Notes under the pieces: generated by a model | What the model was told of the DNA's origin: nothing | Database searches by the model: none | Seen by the model: the letters and a program-made list of their open reading frames with translations, nothing else | Translations under genes and position numbers: made by a program | Part shown: positions 15,684 to 24,552 of the stretch, in pieces | Position numbering within the stretch: position 1 is the first letter of the stretch | Layout: every line of letters starts with the position of its first letter | Origin: Nocardia amikacinitolerans NBRC 108937 | GTDB taxonomy: Bacteria > Actinomycetota > Actinomycetes > Mycobacteriales > Mycobacteriaceae | DNA: 64,000 nucleotides | Assembly: GCF_001612615.1 (NCBI RefSeq) | Contig: NZ_BDAU01000034.1 | Coordinates: 62,001-126,000 of the forward strand | Direction: 5' to 3'

Positions 15684-17458
15684 CTGGCGGCCCCGCTCGG
15701 CGCCGCGGTCACGTCCCCGGCGGACGAACCGTTCCCGGCAGCGCCGTTGCTGCCGTTCGCGGCCCCCACCTCGGCAGCGCCGTTGCTACCGTTCGCCTCT
15801 GCGTCGTCGTGCCCGGCGCCGTTGGCCGAGCCGTTCTGCCCAGCACCGTTGGACCCAGCACCGTTGCTGGTCGGGATCAACCCCTCGGTGCTCTTGCCAT
15901 CCCAGTTGAGCAGATTGATCCGGTTCGACTTCTCCTCCGGCGCGGCGCCATTGGTGTCGGTCAGATGGAACTTCTCCACCATCTGATCGAACGCGGTCAT
16001 ACCGGGTCCGCCGTCGGTGTCGAGACTGCATCCGGTGGCGAGCGAATCCAGTTCGTGCGCTTGCGAAGTCGCACCCTGCGGGATCACGTAGCGGTGCTCG
16101 TACTTCGCGATGGCGAGCAGCCGGTACAGCGCCTCGATCTCCTCGGGCTCCAGCCGCACCGACGGCGCGATCGAGGGGTCAGGTTCCTCACCGAGGTTCA
16201 CCGACCGCATGAAAGACCGCATGGCGGCGAGCCTTTGCAGCGACGCGCGCACCGGTCCGAGCTCACCCGCGGTGAACAGCTCCGCCAGGTACTCCACCGG
16301 AATGCGCAGCGCGTCGATGGCGCCGAACAGGTTCGCGTGGTTCTCCCCGTCGTGCCCGGTCTCGGTGAGCACGTCCACCACCGGCGAGAGCGGAGGCACG
16401 TACCAGACCATCGGCATGGTCCGGTATTCCGGGTGCAGCGGCAGCGCGATCTGGTAGTCGACGATCAGCTTGTAGACCGGCGAATCCTGCGCCGCCTGAA
16501 TCCATTCCGGCGAGATACCGGCGCGCTCGGCCTCCGCGATGACGCGCGGGTCGTGCGGGTTGAGGAAGACGCCGAGCTGCGAGGGGTACAGATCCTTGGT
16601 GTCGGTGACCGACGCGGCCTCGAGCACCTTGTCCGCGTCGTAGAGCATGACGCCGATGTAGCGCAGCCGACCCACGCAGGTCTCCGAGCACACCGTCGGA
16701 ATGCCGACCTCCACGCGCGGGTAGCAGAAGGTGCACTTCTCCGCCTTGCCCGTCTTGTGGTTGAAGTAGATCTTCTTGTACGGGCAGCCGGTGATGCACT
16801 GCCGCCAGCCGCGGCACTTGTCCTGGTCAACCAGCACGATGCCGTCCTCGGCGCGCTTGTAGATCGCGCCGGAGGGGCAGGACGCCGCGCACGACGGGTT
16901 CAGGCAGTGCTCGCAGATGCGCGGCAGGTAGAACATGAAGGTCTCTTCGAACTCCAGTTTCACCTTGTCCGAGAGCTTGTTCAGCAGCGGGTCCTTGCCC
17001 ACCTGCTCGGGGCCGGAGCCGAGGTCGTCGTCCCAGTTCGCGCCCCAGGTGACCTTCGTGTCCTCGCCGGTGATCAGCGATTTCGGCCGCGCCACCGGCG
17101 TGGTGTCGATGGCGGGGGAGGACAGCAGGTTGTCGTAGTCGTAGCTCCACGGGTCGTAGTAGTCCGACACGGTGGGCAGGTCCGGGTTGGCGAAGATGTT
17201 GAGCAGCCGCTTCATGCGTGAACCGGACTTCAGGGTCAGCTTGCCGCGCTTGGTGAGCGTCCAGCCGCCCTTCCACTTCTCCTGGTCCTGGTACTGCCGC
17301 GGATAGCCTTGTCCAGGACGGGTTTCCACGTTGTTGAACCAGACGTACTCGGTGCCGCCTCGGTTGGTCCACGCCTGCTTGCAGGTGACGCTGCACGTGT
17401 GACAGCCGATGCACTTGTCCAGGTTCATCACCATGGCGAGCTGTGCCATGACACGCAT
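15680..17458 (-). CDS. narH: Respiratory nitrate reductase, beta subunit (Fe-S)
   Basis: A 592-residue electron-transfer subunit on the cytoplasmic face of the membrane. The first cluster motif is C16-x2-C19-x2-C22-x3-C26. A middle group is CEHCLNPSCAASCP. The third is CRGWRQCITGCP, in which Trp replaces a cysteine, as expected for the [3Fe-4S] cluster of NarH. The last is CTFCYP followed by CSETC. Unusually, residues about 530-592 form a tail of Asn, Gly, Ala and Ser repeats (SNGAG, GSNGAA) beyond the normal end of the family. ATG 17458 lies one base after the narG stop; ATG 17449 is an alternative. Confidence 0.94.
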   Translation of the reverse strand: MRVMAQLAMVMNLDKCIGCHTCSVTCKQAWTNRGGTEYVWFNNVETRPGQGYPRQYQDQEKWKGGWTLTKRGKLTLKSGSRMKRLLNIFANPDLPTVSDYYDPWSYDYDNLLSSPAIDTTPVARPKSLITGEDTKVTWGANWDDDLGSGPEQVGKDPLLNKLSDKVKLEFEETFMFYLPRICEHCLNPSCAASCPSGAIYKRAEDGIVLVDQDKCRGWRQCITGCPYKKIYFNHKTGKAEKCTFCYPRVEVGIPTVCSETCVGRLRYIGVMLYDADKVLEAASVTDTKDLYPSQLGVFLNPHDPRVIAEAERAGISPEWIQAAQDSPVYKLIVDYQIALPLHPEYRTMPMVWYVPPLSPVVDVLTETGHDGENHANLFGAIDALRIPVEYLAELFTAGELGPVRASLQRLAAMRSFMRSVNLGEEPDPSIAPSVRLEPEEIEALYRLLAIAKYEHRYVIPQGATSQAHELDSLATGCSLDTDGGPGMTAFDQMVEKFHLTDTNGAAPEEKSNRINLLNWDGKSTEGLIPTSNGAGSNGAGQNGSANGAGHDDAEANGSNGAAEVGAANGSNGAAGNGSSAGDVTAAPSGAAR

Positions 17459-17459
17459 A

Positions 17460-20400
17460 TCAGTACTCCACCTTCTGCGACCGCTTGCGAATAGTCGTCA
17501 CCTCGTCGCGCTGATTTCCGGTGGGGCCGTGGTAGTTCAGCGCGAAGGACTGCTGCGCGTACCCGCCGATGAGATGCGAGGGCTTGATCATGATCCGGGT
17601 GAGCGCGTTGTGGATACCGCCGCGCTTGCCGCGCGCGTCGTTCACCTCGGGGGTGCCCTCGATGCGCGGCACGTCCACCGCGCGGTCCTGCGCGTGGTAC
17701 ATGAACACGGTGCCCTCTGGCATGCGGTGCGAGACGATGGCGCGCGCGACGACGATGCCGTTGCGGTTGATCGCCTCGATCCAATCGTTGTCGGCCACAC
17801 CGATCTTGGCGGCGTCCTTGTCCGACATCCAGATCGACTGACCGCCGCGCGAGAGCGTCAGCATGTGCAGGTTGTCCTGGTAGGCGGAGTGGATCGACCA
17901 CTTCGAGTGCGGCGTCAGATACCTGACGGTGACGCCCTTCTCGGTCACCGAACCCACGCCCGGCTCGCTGAACAGCGCGGTCATGTCCAGCGGCGGACGG
18001 AAGATCGGCAGCTGCTCGCCGAGTTCGATCATCCAGTCGTGGTCGAGGTAGAAGTGCTGGCGCCCGGTGAGGGTGTGCCAGGGCTTGAGCCGTTCGGTGT
18101 TGATGGTGAACGGCGAGTACCTGCGTCCGCCGGTCTCGCTGCCCGACCACTCCGGCGAGGTGATCACCGGCACCGGCCGAGCTTGGGTGTCGGCGAAGGT
18201 GATTCGCTTGCCTTCGTGCTCGGCGGCCAGGTCGGCCATCTTGGTGCCGGTGCGCCGCTCCAACGCCTCGAAGCCCTCGACCGCGAGGCGGCCGTTGGTG
18301 GTGCCGGAGAGCGCGAGGATGGCCTCGGCCGCGTGGGTGTCCTTGGCCAGCGACGGACGGCCCTGCGCCACACCGGAAACCACCGTGCCGTTCATGCCCG
18401 CCAGGTACTCCACCTCGGCATCCGGGTGAGTGGTCACGCCCTTGGTGGTCAGGCCGAGTGTGTCGACAAGCGGACCGAGCGCGGCCATCTTCTCGGCCAC
18501 CTTCGGGTAGTCGCGCTCGACGACCACCAGCTTCGGCATGGTCTTGCCCGGAATCGGTTCGCAGTCACCGGCTTTCCAGTCCAGCACGCGCCCGCCCGCC
18601 TGCGCGAGGGCATCGGGGGAGTCGTGCTGCAACGGCACCGCGACGATGTCCTTGCGCTTGCCGAGGTGCTTCTCGGCCATCCAGGAGAAGCCGCGGGCGA
18701 TCCGGTGGAACGCCTCGAAGTCGGTCTTCGCCTCCCACGGCGGGGAGATGGCCGGGGAGAACGCGTGCACGAACGGGTGCATGTCGGTGGAGGAGAGGTC
18801 GTGCTTCTCGTACCAGGTGGCCGCGGGCAGCACGATGTCGGAGAACAGCGTGGTGCTCGTCATCCGGAAGTCCAGGGAGAGCAGCAGATCCAGCTTTCCG
18901 GTCGCCGCCTCGTCACGCCAGACCAGCTCCTGCGGCCGCACCCCGGTCGCCTCGCCCGCTTGGAGGTTGGAGTCCGCGCCGAGCAGATGCTTGTGGAAGT
19001 ACTCGTTGCCCTTGCCGGACGAGCCGAGCAGGTTGGCCCGCCAGACCGTCAGGCAGCGCGGGAAGTTCTCCGGCGCGTCGGGGTCCTCGCAGGCGAAGCG
19101 CAGCTCGTCGGACTTCAAGCCCGCGACGACGTGCTCGGCGGGCGTCGTGCCCGCGGCCTCGGCCTCGTCGACGAGATCGAGCGGGTTGCGGTTGAAGGTC
19201 GGGTAGCTCGGCATCCAACCGAGCCTGCTGGCCAGCGCGATGTTGTCGGCCGCGGTGCGGCCCTCGAACGCGCCCTTGCCGAGCGGCGAGGCGAACGACT
19301 CGGCGGTGAACGGGTCGTAGCGCCACTGGTCGTTGGTCAGGTACCAGAACACGGTGCCCTGCATCTGACGCGGCGGACGCTGCCAGTCCAGACCGAAAGC
19401 CAAAGTGGCCCAACCGGTCACCGGACGGCACTTCTCCTGACCGACGTAATGCGCCCAGCCGCCGCCGTTCACGCCCTGGCAGCCGGTGAGCAGCGTCAGG
19501 GTGAAGAACGCGCGGTAGATCTGGTCGGAGTGGAACCAGTGGTTGGTGCCCGCGCCCATCAGGATCATCGAGCGACCGCCGGAACGGTCGGCGTTGTCGG
19601 CGAATTCGCGCGCGATGCGCTCGGCCTGCTTGGCAGGGACGCCGGTGATGGTCTCCTGCCACGCGGGGGTGTAGGGGGTGGAGGCGTCGTCGTAGCCGGT
19701 CGGCCATTCACCGGGCAGTCCGTCGCGCCCGACGCCGTACTGGGCGAGCAGCAGATCGAACACGGTCGTCACGCGCTTGCCCGCGACGGTCACCGTCGGC
19801 ACGCCGCGCAGCAGCACGCCCGCCTTGTCGGTGTCGAAGCGCGGCAGCCGCACCGCGACGGGCTGATTGCCCTCCGCGCCATAGAGACTCAGCAGCGGGT
19901 CGACACCACCCAGGTCCAGGTTCCACTTGCCGGCGTCCGCCTCGTTGAAGCGGTGGCCGAGAGAACCGTTGGGCACCACGGGATTTCCCACGTCGTCCAG
20001 CAGCACCGGCTTGTGCTCCGCGCCATCGACGGTCTCGCCGAGGTCGGCGGCGGTGAGGAACTTGCCCGCCAGCGCGCCGTCGTGGTGGTAGACGCCCTCG
20101 GCGTCCCAGCCCGCCGGGTCGTCCAGGCAGACCAGGTACGGCAGGTCGGTGTAGCGCTTGACGTAGTCGAGGAACCGCGGGGTGTCGCGCTGGAGGAAGA
20201 ACTCCTTCAGGATCACGTGCCCCATCGACATGGCAAGCGCCGCATCGGTTCCCGGCCGCGCGGGCACCCACTCGTCGGCGAACTTGGTGTTGTCGGCGTA
20301 GTCAGGGGAGACCACGACCACCTTCTGGCCGCGGTAGCGGGCCTCTGTCATGTAGTGCGCGTCCGGTGTCCTGGTGACGGGCACGTTGGAGCCCCACATG

Positions 20401-21215
20401 ATCAGGTAGCCCGCGTCGAACCAGTCGGCCGATTCCGGCACGTCGGTCTGGTCGCCGAACACCTGCGGCGAGGCGACGGGCAGGTCGGCGTACCAGTCGT
20501 AGAACGACAGCATCGACCCGCCGAGCAGCGAGATGAATCGGGCACCGACGGCGTGGCTGACCATCGACATGGCCGGGATGGGCGAGAAGCCCGCGACCCG
20601 GTCGGGCCCGTAGCGCTTGATGGTGTGCACGTGCGCCGCGGCGGCGATCTCGGCGGCCTCCCACCACTCGGCGCGCACGAAACCGCCCTTACCGCGGGCG
20701 GATTTGTACTTCTTGGCCTTCGCCGGGTCCTCCACGATGGACTCCCAGGCCAGCACGGGGTCCTTGAGCTCGGTCTTGGCCTCGCGGTACAGCTCCAGCA
20801 GCGCGCCGCGCACGTACGGGTAGCGCACCCGCGCGGGCGAGTAGGTGTACCAGGAGAAGGACGCGCCGCGCGGGCAGCCGCGTGGTTCGTACTCGGGCTT
20901 GTCCGCGCCGACCGAGGGGTAGTCGGTCTGCTGCGACTCCCAGGTGATCACGCCGTCCTTGACGTAGATCTTCCAGGAGCACGAGCCCGTGCAGTTCACG
21001 CCGTGCGTGGAGCGCACCACCTTGTCGTGCGCCCAGCGGTCGCGATAGAAGTCGTCGGCGCCGCGGCCGCCGACCTTGTGCAGGCTGCGCTGGTCCGAGG
21101 AGACCTCGCCGCGCTGAAAGTATTTGCCCAGCCGGAGCAATGCGTCACCGGCGTCGGAGGAAAGCGGGCCCGCCTGATCGGAGGGTGCCGAAACATGAGT
21201 GCGTGAGTTAACCAC
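17460..21215 (-). CDS. narG: Respiratory nitrate reductase, alpha (molybdenum) subunit
   Basis: A 1251-residue catalytic subunit that reduces nitrate to nitrite at a bis-molybdopterin-guanine-dinucleotide Mo centre. The N-terminal [4Fe-4S] ligands His71, Cys75, Cys79 (THGVNCTGSCSWK) and Cys114 (PRGCPRGASFSW) have the same spacing as in E. coli NarG. The segment YADLPVASPQVFGDQTDVPE contains the expected Mo-ligand Asp region, and molybdopterin-binding motifs follow to the C-terminus. The start is GTG 21215 (MVNSRTHVSA), with GAAGGGGG just upstream; an in-frame frame reaches 21296 but lacks a ribosome site. In mycobacteria NarGHJI also supplies assimilation, which fits the nitrite operon nearby. 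Confidence 0.95.
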   Translation of the reverse strand: MVNSRTHVSAPSDQAGPLSSDAGDALLRLGKYFQRGEVSSDQRSLHKVGGRGADDFYRDRWAHDKVVRSTHGVNCTGSCSWKIYVKDGVITWESQQTDYPSVGADKPEYEPRGCPRGASFSWYTYSPARVRYPYVRGALLELYREAKTELKDPVLAWESIVEDPAKAKKYKSARGKGGFVRAEWWEAAEIAAAAHVHTIKRYGPDRVAGFSPIPAMSMVSHAVGARFISLLGGSMLSFYDWYADLPVASPQVFGDQTDVPESADWFDAGYLIMWGSNVPVTRTPDAHYMTEARYRGQKVVVVSPDYADNTKFADEWVPARPGTDAALAMSMGHVILKEFFLQRDTPRFLDYVKRYTDLPYLVCLDDPAGWDAEGVYHHDGALAGKFLTAADLGETVDGAEHKPVLLDDVGNPVVPNGSLGHRFNEADAGKWNLDLGGVDPLLSLYGAEGNQPVAVRLPRFDTDKAGVLLRGVPTVTVAGKRVTTVFDLLLAQYGVGRDGLPGEWPTGYDDASTPYTPAWQETITGVPAKQAERIAREFADNADRSGGRSMILMGAGTNHWFHSDQIYRAFFTLTLLTGCQGVNGGGWAHYVGQEKCRPVTGWATLAFGLDWQRPPRQMQGTVFWYLTNDQWRYDPFTAESFASPLGKGAFEGRTAADNIALASRLGWMPSYPTFNRNPLDLVDEAEAAGTTPAEHVVAGLKSDELRFACEDPDAPENFPRCLTVWRANLLGSSGKGNEYFHKHLLGADSNLQAGEATGVRPQELVWRDEAATGKLDLLLSLDFRMTSTTLFSDIVLPAATWYEKHDLSSTDMHPFVHAFSPAISPPWEAKTDFEAFHRIARGFSWMAEKHLGKRKDIVAVPLQHDSPDALAQAGGRVLDWKAGDCEPIPGKTMPKLVVVERDYPKVAEKMAALGPLVDTLGLTTKGVTTHPDAEVEYLAGMNGTVVSGVAQGRPSLAKDTHAAEAILALSGTTNGRLAVEGFEALERRTGTKMADLAAEHEGKRITFADTQARPVPVITSPEWSGSETGGRRYSPFTINTERLKPWHTLTGRQHFYLDHDWMIELGEQLPIFRPPLDMTALFSEPGVGSVTEKGVTVRYLTPHSKWSIHSAYQDNLHMLTLSRGGQSIWMSDKDAAKIGVADNDWIEAINRNGIVVARAIVSHRMPEGTVFMYHAQDRAVDVPRIEGTPEVNDARGKRGGIHNALTRIMIKPSHLIGGYAQQSFALNYHGPTGNQRDEVTTIRKRSQKVEY

Positions 21216-21371
21216 GACGCCCCCTTCGAGCTGTGAAATCGGGCTGTTGCACCGACTGTAAGGAGGTGAAGACGCGCGGCCAAACGATTCTCTCACAGCG
21301 CGCGGAGGCCGCCGGTGAGTTGTGAGGTCGCGGCAACCTGCCGGTCACTGGGCGGTTGCGACCGACCTTCG

Positions 21372-21387
21372 GTGACATTCACGTGAC
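21372..21387. promoter_or_regulatory. GTNAC-n6-GTNAC element upstream of narG
   Basis: On the narG strand the site reads GTCAC-GTGAAT-GTCAC, about 157 bases before the GTG start. It has the same layout as the element before the leftward narK (986-1001). A shared nitrogen regulator (GlnR or NnaR) is an inference. Confidence 0.35.
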
Positions 21388-21599
21388 CTGGGCCGATGCG
21401 GGCTGACCGGCCGAAATACGGCAGTGGGCAGGTGTTTCGGGGCCTTGTCGGTGAAGCTTTCGAAACCGGGGGTTCTCGGGCGGTTTACAATCGTTAACAC
21501 AACGCGGCGGGGTCGGAGAGCCCGAATTGTGGCGCCGCCCACTGCCCTCGTGGCTACCATGCCGGACCCCGATTCGTCCAGACCCAAGTGGTTCGCCAT

Positions 21600-21846
21600 T
21601 CGTTTGCCGTAAACCGGCGGTGCAAAGGCTCCGGTGACACCGTCGCGGTCACCGTGCGCCGCGACACCGCAGAACGGACGGTCGAGGTCCGGAGGATCTC
21701 GCGGCGGCGTCGACCGCCGCGCGCGCCCCGCCTTCGACGCGCTCTCCTATTCGCGGCGCCGTCAGCTCGTCGGGGCGATCGAGTCGGCCAAGCGCCCGGA
21801 GACACGCGCGAAGCGAATCGATAGGGCGGTCGCCGCGGCGGGGTGA
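21600..21846 (+). pseudogene. Remnant of a YdeI/OmpD-associated (DUF1905-type) gene
   Basis: Two frames together read like the C-terminal part of a DUF1905/YdeI protein. One gives GDTVAVTVRRDTAERTVEV. After about 50 bases another gives AFDALSYSRRRQLVGAIES, then KRPETRAKRIDRAV and a stop. Inserting a base near 21690 restores VEVPEDLAAA, but a second shift is still needed, so at least two frameshifts are present. The N-terminal half of the family is missing upstream. This is a decayed gene, judged by remembered family consensus and not by alignment. Confidence 0.55.
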
Positions 21847-22274
21847 CGCGAGTCCTCGAGCGGCGGCCATTTCCGAATCGATTCGCTCAATTCTTTTGGG
21901 CGACAGCGAGGCGGGGCAAACGGGTACCGACCGGTCGGATATAGCGCCGTACGTGCGCGCATTCGAATGGTCGGTCGAGCGACTTGTCTCTGCCGAGCGG
22001 GCGTGCGGCGTCATGAATGGCACTGGCGGAGGTGACTTTTCACGCCCCGCGAGATTGCTGAAATGTAACCATGACACATGCGTGGTGCGGAATATAAAGA
22101 AGGTATATCAGTTAATATCGTCCGCTATGGACAACAGCTCGGATCATCGACGATTGGAGCCATGGACAACGGCATCGTGGCCTGGACGCCGCGAGCACGA
22201 GGGATTCGGCAGCGCTGCCACTTGGAAGTAGCCAACTGGTTGATACATCTACGTTTTCATAGGAGCGAATAGCT

Positions 22275-23120
22275 GTGTCACGCAAGTCGACCGAAGCCGG
22301 GACGGGCGATCTCCTGCGACCGCCGACCTTCGGCGGGTTGTTGCGGAGGTTCCGCGACGACCGGCGGGTGTCCCGGGAAAAGCTGGCCTTCGCGGCGGGG
22401 GTGAGTTCCAGCTACATCACGCACCTGGAGGGCGGCGACCGCGCCCACCCGACGAAAGTGGTGGTCGAAGCGCTCATCGGATACCTGCACCGGATCGCGC
22501 CGCTCTCCGACGCCGAGCGCAGACACCTGTTCGACCTGGCCGGGCTGGCCGTCGCCTCGGCACCGACGGTCGCCGAGTTGCGCGCCGAGATCACCCAGGA
22601 CATGCGCAACGGCCTCGCGATGCACGAGCCCAACGCGGCGGGCTATCTCGACACCCGGTGGAACGTCCTGTCCTGCAACGACGCCTACGCCGCCGTCTTC
22701 CCCGGCTTGGTCGAGGACGTGAACGTCCTGCGGTGGTTCTTCGGCAACGAGGTGTCCAAGCGGGTGATGGTCGAATGGGAGCGCGAGGCCGCGCTCACCG
22801 TGGACTGGCTGCGCGGACTCATCGGGCAGTCCGCGGGCGCCGACTGGTCCACCGAATTGCTCGCCGAACTCGGCCGGTATCCGGAATTCCGCAGGATGTG
22901 GGCGGCCGGGGGAACCGCATACGGCCGGGAAAGTCCGCAAATGCTGCTCCGCGATATCGAAACAGGACGGCCGTTCAGCCTGGACGTGCAGCTCTTCCGG
23001 GTGGATTCGGGAAGTCACCCCGGCCGGATTCAATTCTTCCTCGGCATCCGCACGCCCAACCACCCGGCGCGGGCAGGCATCGCCAACGGGGCAGCGGTCA
23101 ACGGTTCGCTCGGCGGGTAG
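22275..23120 (+). CDS. XRE family regulator with MmyB-like ligand domain
   Basis: A 281-residue regulator. Residues about 18-85 hold a Cro/CI helix-turn-helix (LLRRFRDDRRVSREKLAFAA, SSSYITHLEGGDR). Residues about 105-265 match the MmyB-like PAS domain found in many actinobacterial regulators (GYLDTRWNVLSCNDAYAAVF, EWEREAALTVDWLRG, YPEFRRMWA). GTG 22275 is used because AGGAG lies nine bases upstream. The region before it is AT-rich. The target is unknown; the next gene on the same strand encodes an unrecognised protein about 430 bases on. Confidence 0.85.
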   Translation: MSRKSTEAGTGDLLRPPTFGGLLRRFRDDRRVSREKLAFAAGVSSSYITHLEGGDRAHPTKVVVEALIGYLHRIAPLSDAERRHLFDLAGLAVASAPTVAELRAEITQDMRNGLAMHEPNAAGYLDTRWNVLSCNDAYAAVFPGLVEDVNVLRWFFGNEVSKRVMVEWEREAALTVDWLRGLIGQSAGADWSTELLAELGRYPEFRRMWAAGGTAYGRESPQMLLRDIETGRPFSLDVQLFRVDSGSHPGRIQFFLGIRTPNHPARAGIANGAAVNGSLGG

Positions 23121-23548
23121 CTCGTTGTAAAGGCCCAGTGGCAGCGCGGTTTTCGTGGGAAACGTACCGCGCGGCATCGCCATGCGCGCAACCGTCGGCC
23201 CCGTCGGCGAAGCGGTCGCCGGGGCGGCGCCGTGCCGACCCGTGCGCGAAAACCGCTGGGGTAGCGCCTTTTCCGACGAAGTCATGGGTAGACGATAGCG
23301 CGCGGGCTACGCTGTCGAAATGCGTTGCGGGAGATATGCCATGCCCCGTCGCGGGTACCGGCTCTGCGGTACTTCCACTGGTCGGTGGGGGTACCTCACA
23401 GGGCGCGGGGGGAAGTTCCACTTCGTCTGGACAACGGTTGGGGAAACGTATTTGATCCGTTTATCGGCGCGGTCGGGCAATTAGTTGCGACACTGTGCAG
23501 ATCTCGAAAGACAACGGATTGCGTGAACATTGCGGGGAGTGTGTGCTC
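23121..23548. other. Intergenic region, no supported gene
   Basis: About 430 bases with no convincing frame. A run ending in TACGCT near 23310 could be a promoter for the next gene. Open frames here are shadows of GC-rich sequence. Confidence 0.5.
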
Positions 23549-24490
23549 ATGGTCGATGACATCGGTTTGGTACCGCATATCTCGCTGGCGGCCGCCGCGA
23601 ACTGCGCGAACGGAACGTTCGCGGTCTGCGGCGACGAGGGTCGCGCACTGTGGTATGGGCCGTTTCTCGACGGCGACGCCGATCATCCGCACGGCGATCG
23701 GCGCGCGGGCGCGATGGCCGCCGCGAACCGCGCGGTGTGGCTGGCCGGACGGGCTCGCGCGGACGCGGGCCACGCCGAGGCCACCCTGCATCTCACGGTG
23801 ACCGAACCGGACATCGACATCGTCACCCTGGCCTGCACCGCGTCCATGTCCGGTCTCGTGCTCGACCTGATCTGCTCGGAAGACAATCCGGCGCTGGACT
23901 GGTGCCAGGTCTTCGGCAGCCTGGACTGGAATCCTGGCGCGCTTGTCGATCTGATGGACGGCGAATCCCAGGAGCAGGCACCCGGCAGACATCTACGCGC
24001 CGTCGACACCCACACGAACAACGACATCGAGGAAGGGTTGCCCATGATCCGCGACGCAGGAGACATCGGTTCGATCGGTGGGAAGCAGACGGTCGATCTC
24101 GGCGTGGAGTTGCGCGCCGCGCTCGAGGCGCTGCTGCTGCACGACGCCGTCGGCCTCGATGCCAAGATGCGCCACGCGATCGCCGCGACGGTGCACCTCG
24201 CGGTGGACACCCCGCACGGCCCGCCGGAGGACGCCGAGGAGTTCCTCGGCAGGTTGGACGCGGGCTGGCTGCTGGCCGCGTGGGCCGGGCACGACACCGA
24301 GATGTCGCTCATCGCCACGCTCGCCGCGGGTGACGTGCCCGCACTGTCCTGGTGCGAGCTGATGTTCACCACCGCGCTCGCGCCGTGGTCGACCAGTCCC
24401 GTCGCGGTGCACGCGCGCCGAATCTTCGCGACAGTGCAGCACGGCCGCATCGGCGCCGTGCGTCCGCAGGTGCGCGCGTCCGGGGCCTGA
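23549..24490 (+). CDS. Unrecognised protein with internal repeat (PALxWC motif)
   Basis: A 313-residue protein I cannot place in a family. It has no signal peptide or membrane segment and is acidic and alanine-rich. Two halves look related: NPALDWCQVF, about residue 115, and VPALSWCELM, about residue 270, each follow a hydrophobic helix. Both halves also contain a similar preceding segment (ATLHLTVTEP, ATVHLAVDTP). This suggests two tandem copies of one ~140-residue domain. ATG 23549 is chosen because GGGGAG sits about ten bases upstream; GTG 23495 is an alternative. Confidence 0.6.
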   Translation: MVDDIGLVPHISLAAAANCANGTFAVCGDEGRALWYGPFLDGDADHPHGDRRAGAMAAANRAVWLAGRARADAGHAEATLHLTVTEPDIDIVTLACTASMSGLVLDLICSEDNPALDWCQVFGSLDWNPGALVDLMDGESQEQAPGRHLRAVDTHTNNDIEEGLPMIRDAGDIGSIGGKQTVDLGVELRAALEALLLHDAVGLDAKMRHAIAATVHLAVDTPHGPPEDAEEFLGRLDAGWLLAAWAGHDTEMSLIATLAAGDVPALSWCELMFTTALAPWSTSPVAVHARRIFATVQHGRIGAVRPQVRASGA

Positions 24491-24519
24491 CACCCGGCGC
24501 ACGGCCGGAGGTAAGCCGA

Positions 24520-24550
24520 CCCGGATCCGGGCGATAGCGCCCGGTCCGGG
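24520..24550. terminator. Hairpin between convergent genes
   Basis: A stem of about 13 pairs with one bulge (CCCGGATCCGGGCG against CGCCCGGTCCGGG) and a 4-base loop lies between the convergent unrecognised gene and mtnC. There is no clear U-run. Confidence 0.45.
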
Positions 24551-24552
24551 GC

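Larger units (their letters stand above)
21216..22274. other. Gene-poor kilobase between narG and the XRE regulator
   Basis: No intact gene is seen. It contains a GTNAC-n6-GTNAC element (21372-21387) upstream of narG, a degraded YdeI/DUF1905-type gene (about 21600-21846), and an AT-rich stretch (about 22075-22270) that includes TATAAA- and TATATC-like sequences. The AT-rich stretch is probably the promoter of the regulator at 22275. Confidence 0.6.

Noticed and set aside
17409..21206. Plus-strand open frame of 1265 codons across narG
   Set aside because: Shadow of narG; the real gene is on the minus strand with conserved Mo/Fe-S ligands.
22278..23285. 335-codon minus-strand frame starting at 23285
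   Set aside because: Mostly antisense to the XRE regulator; the short unique N-terminal part has no ribosome site.
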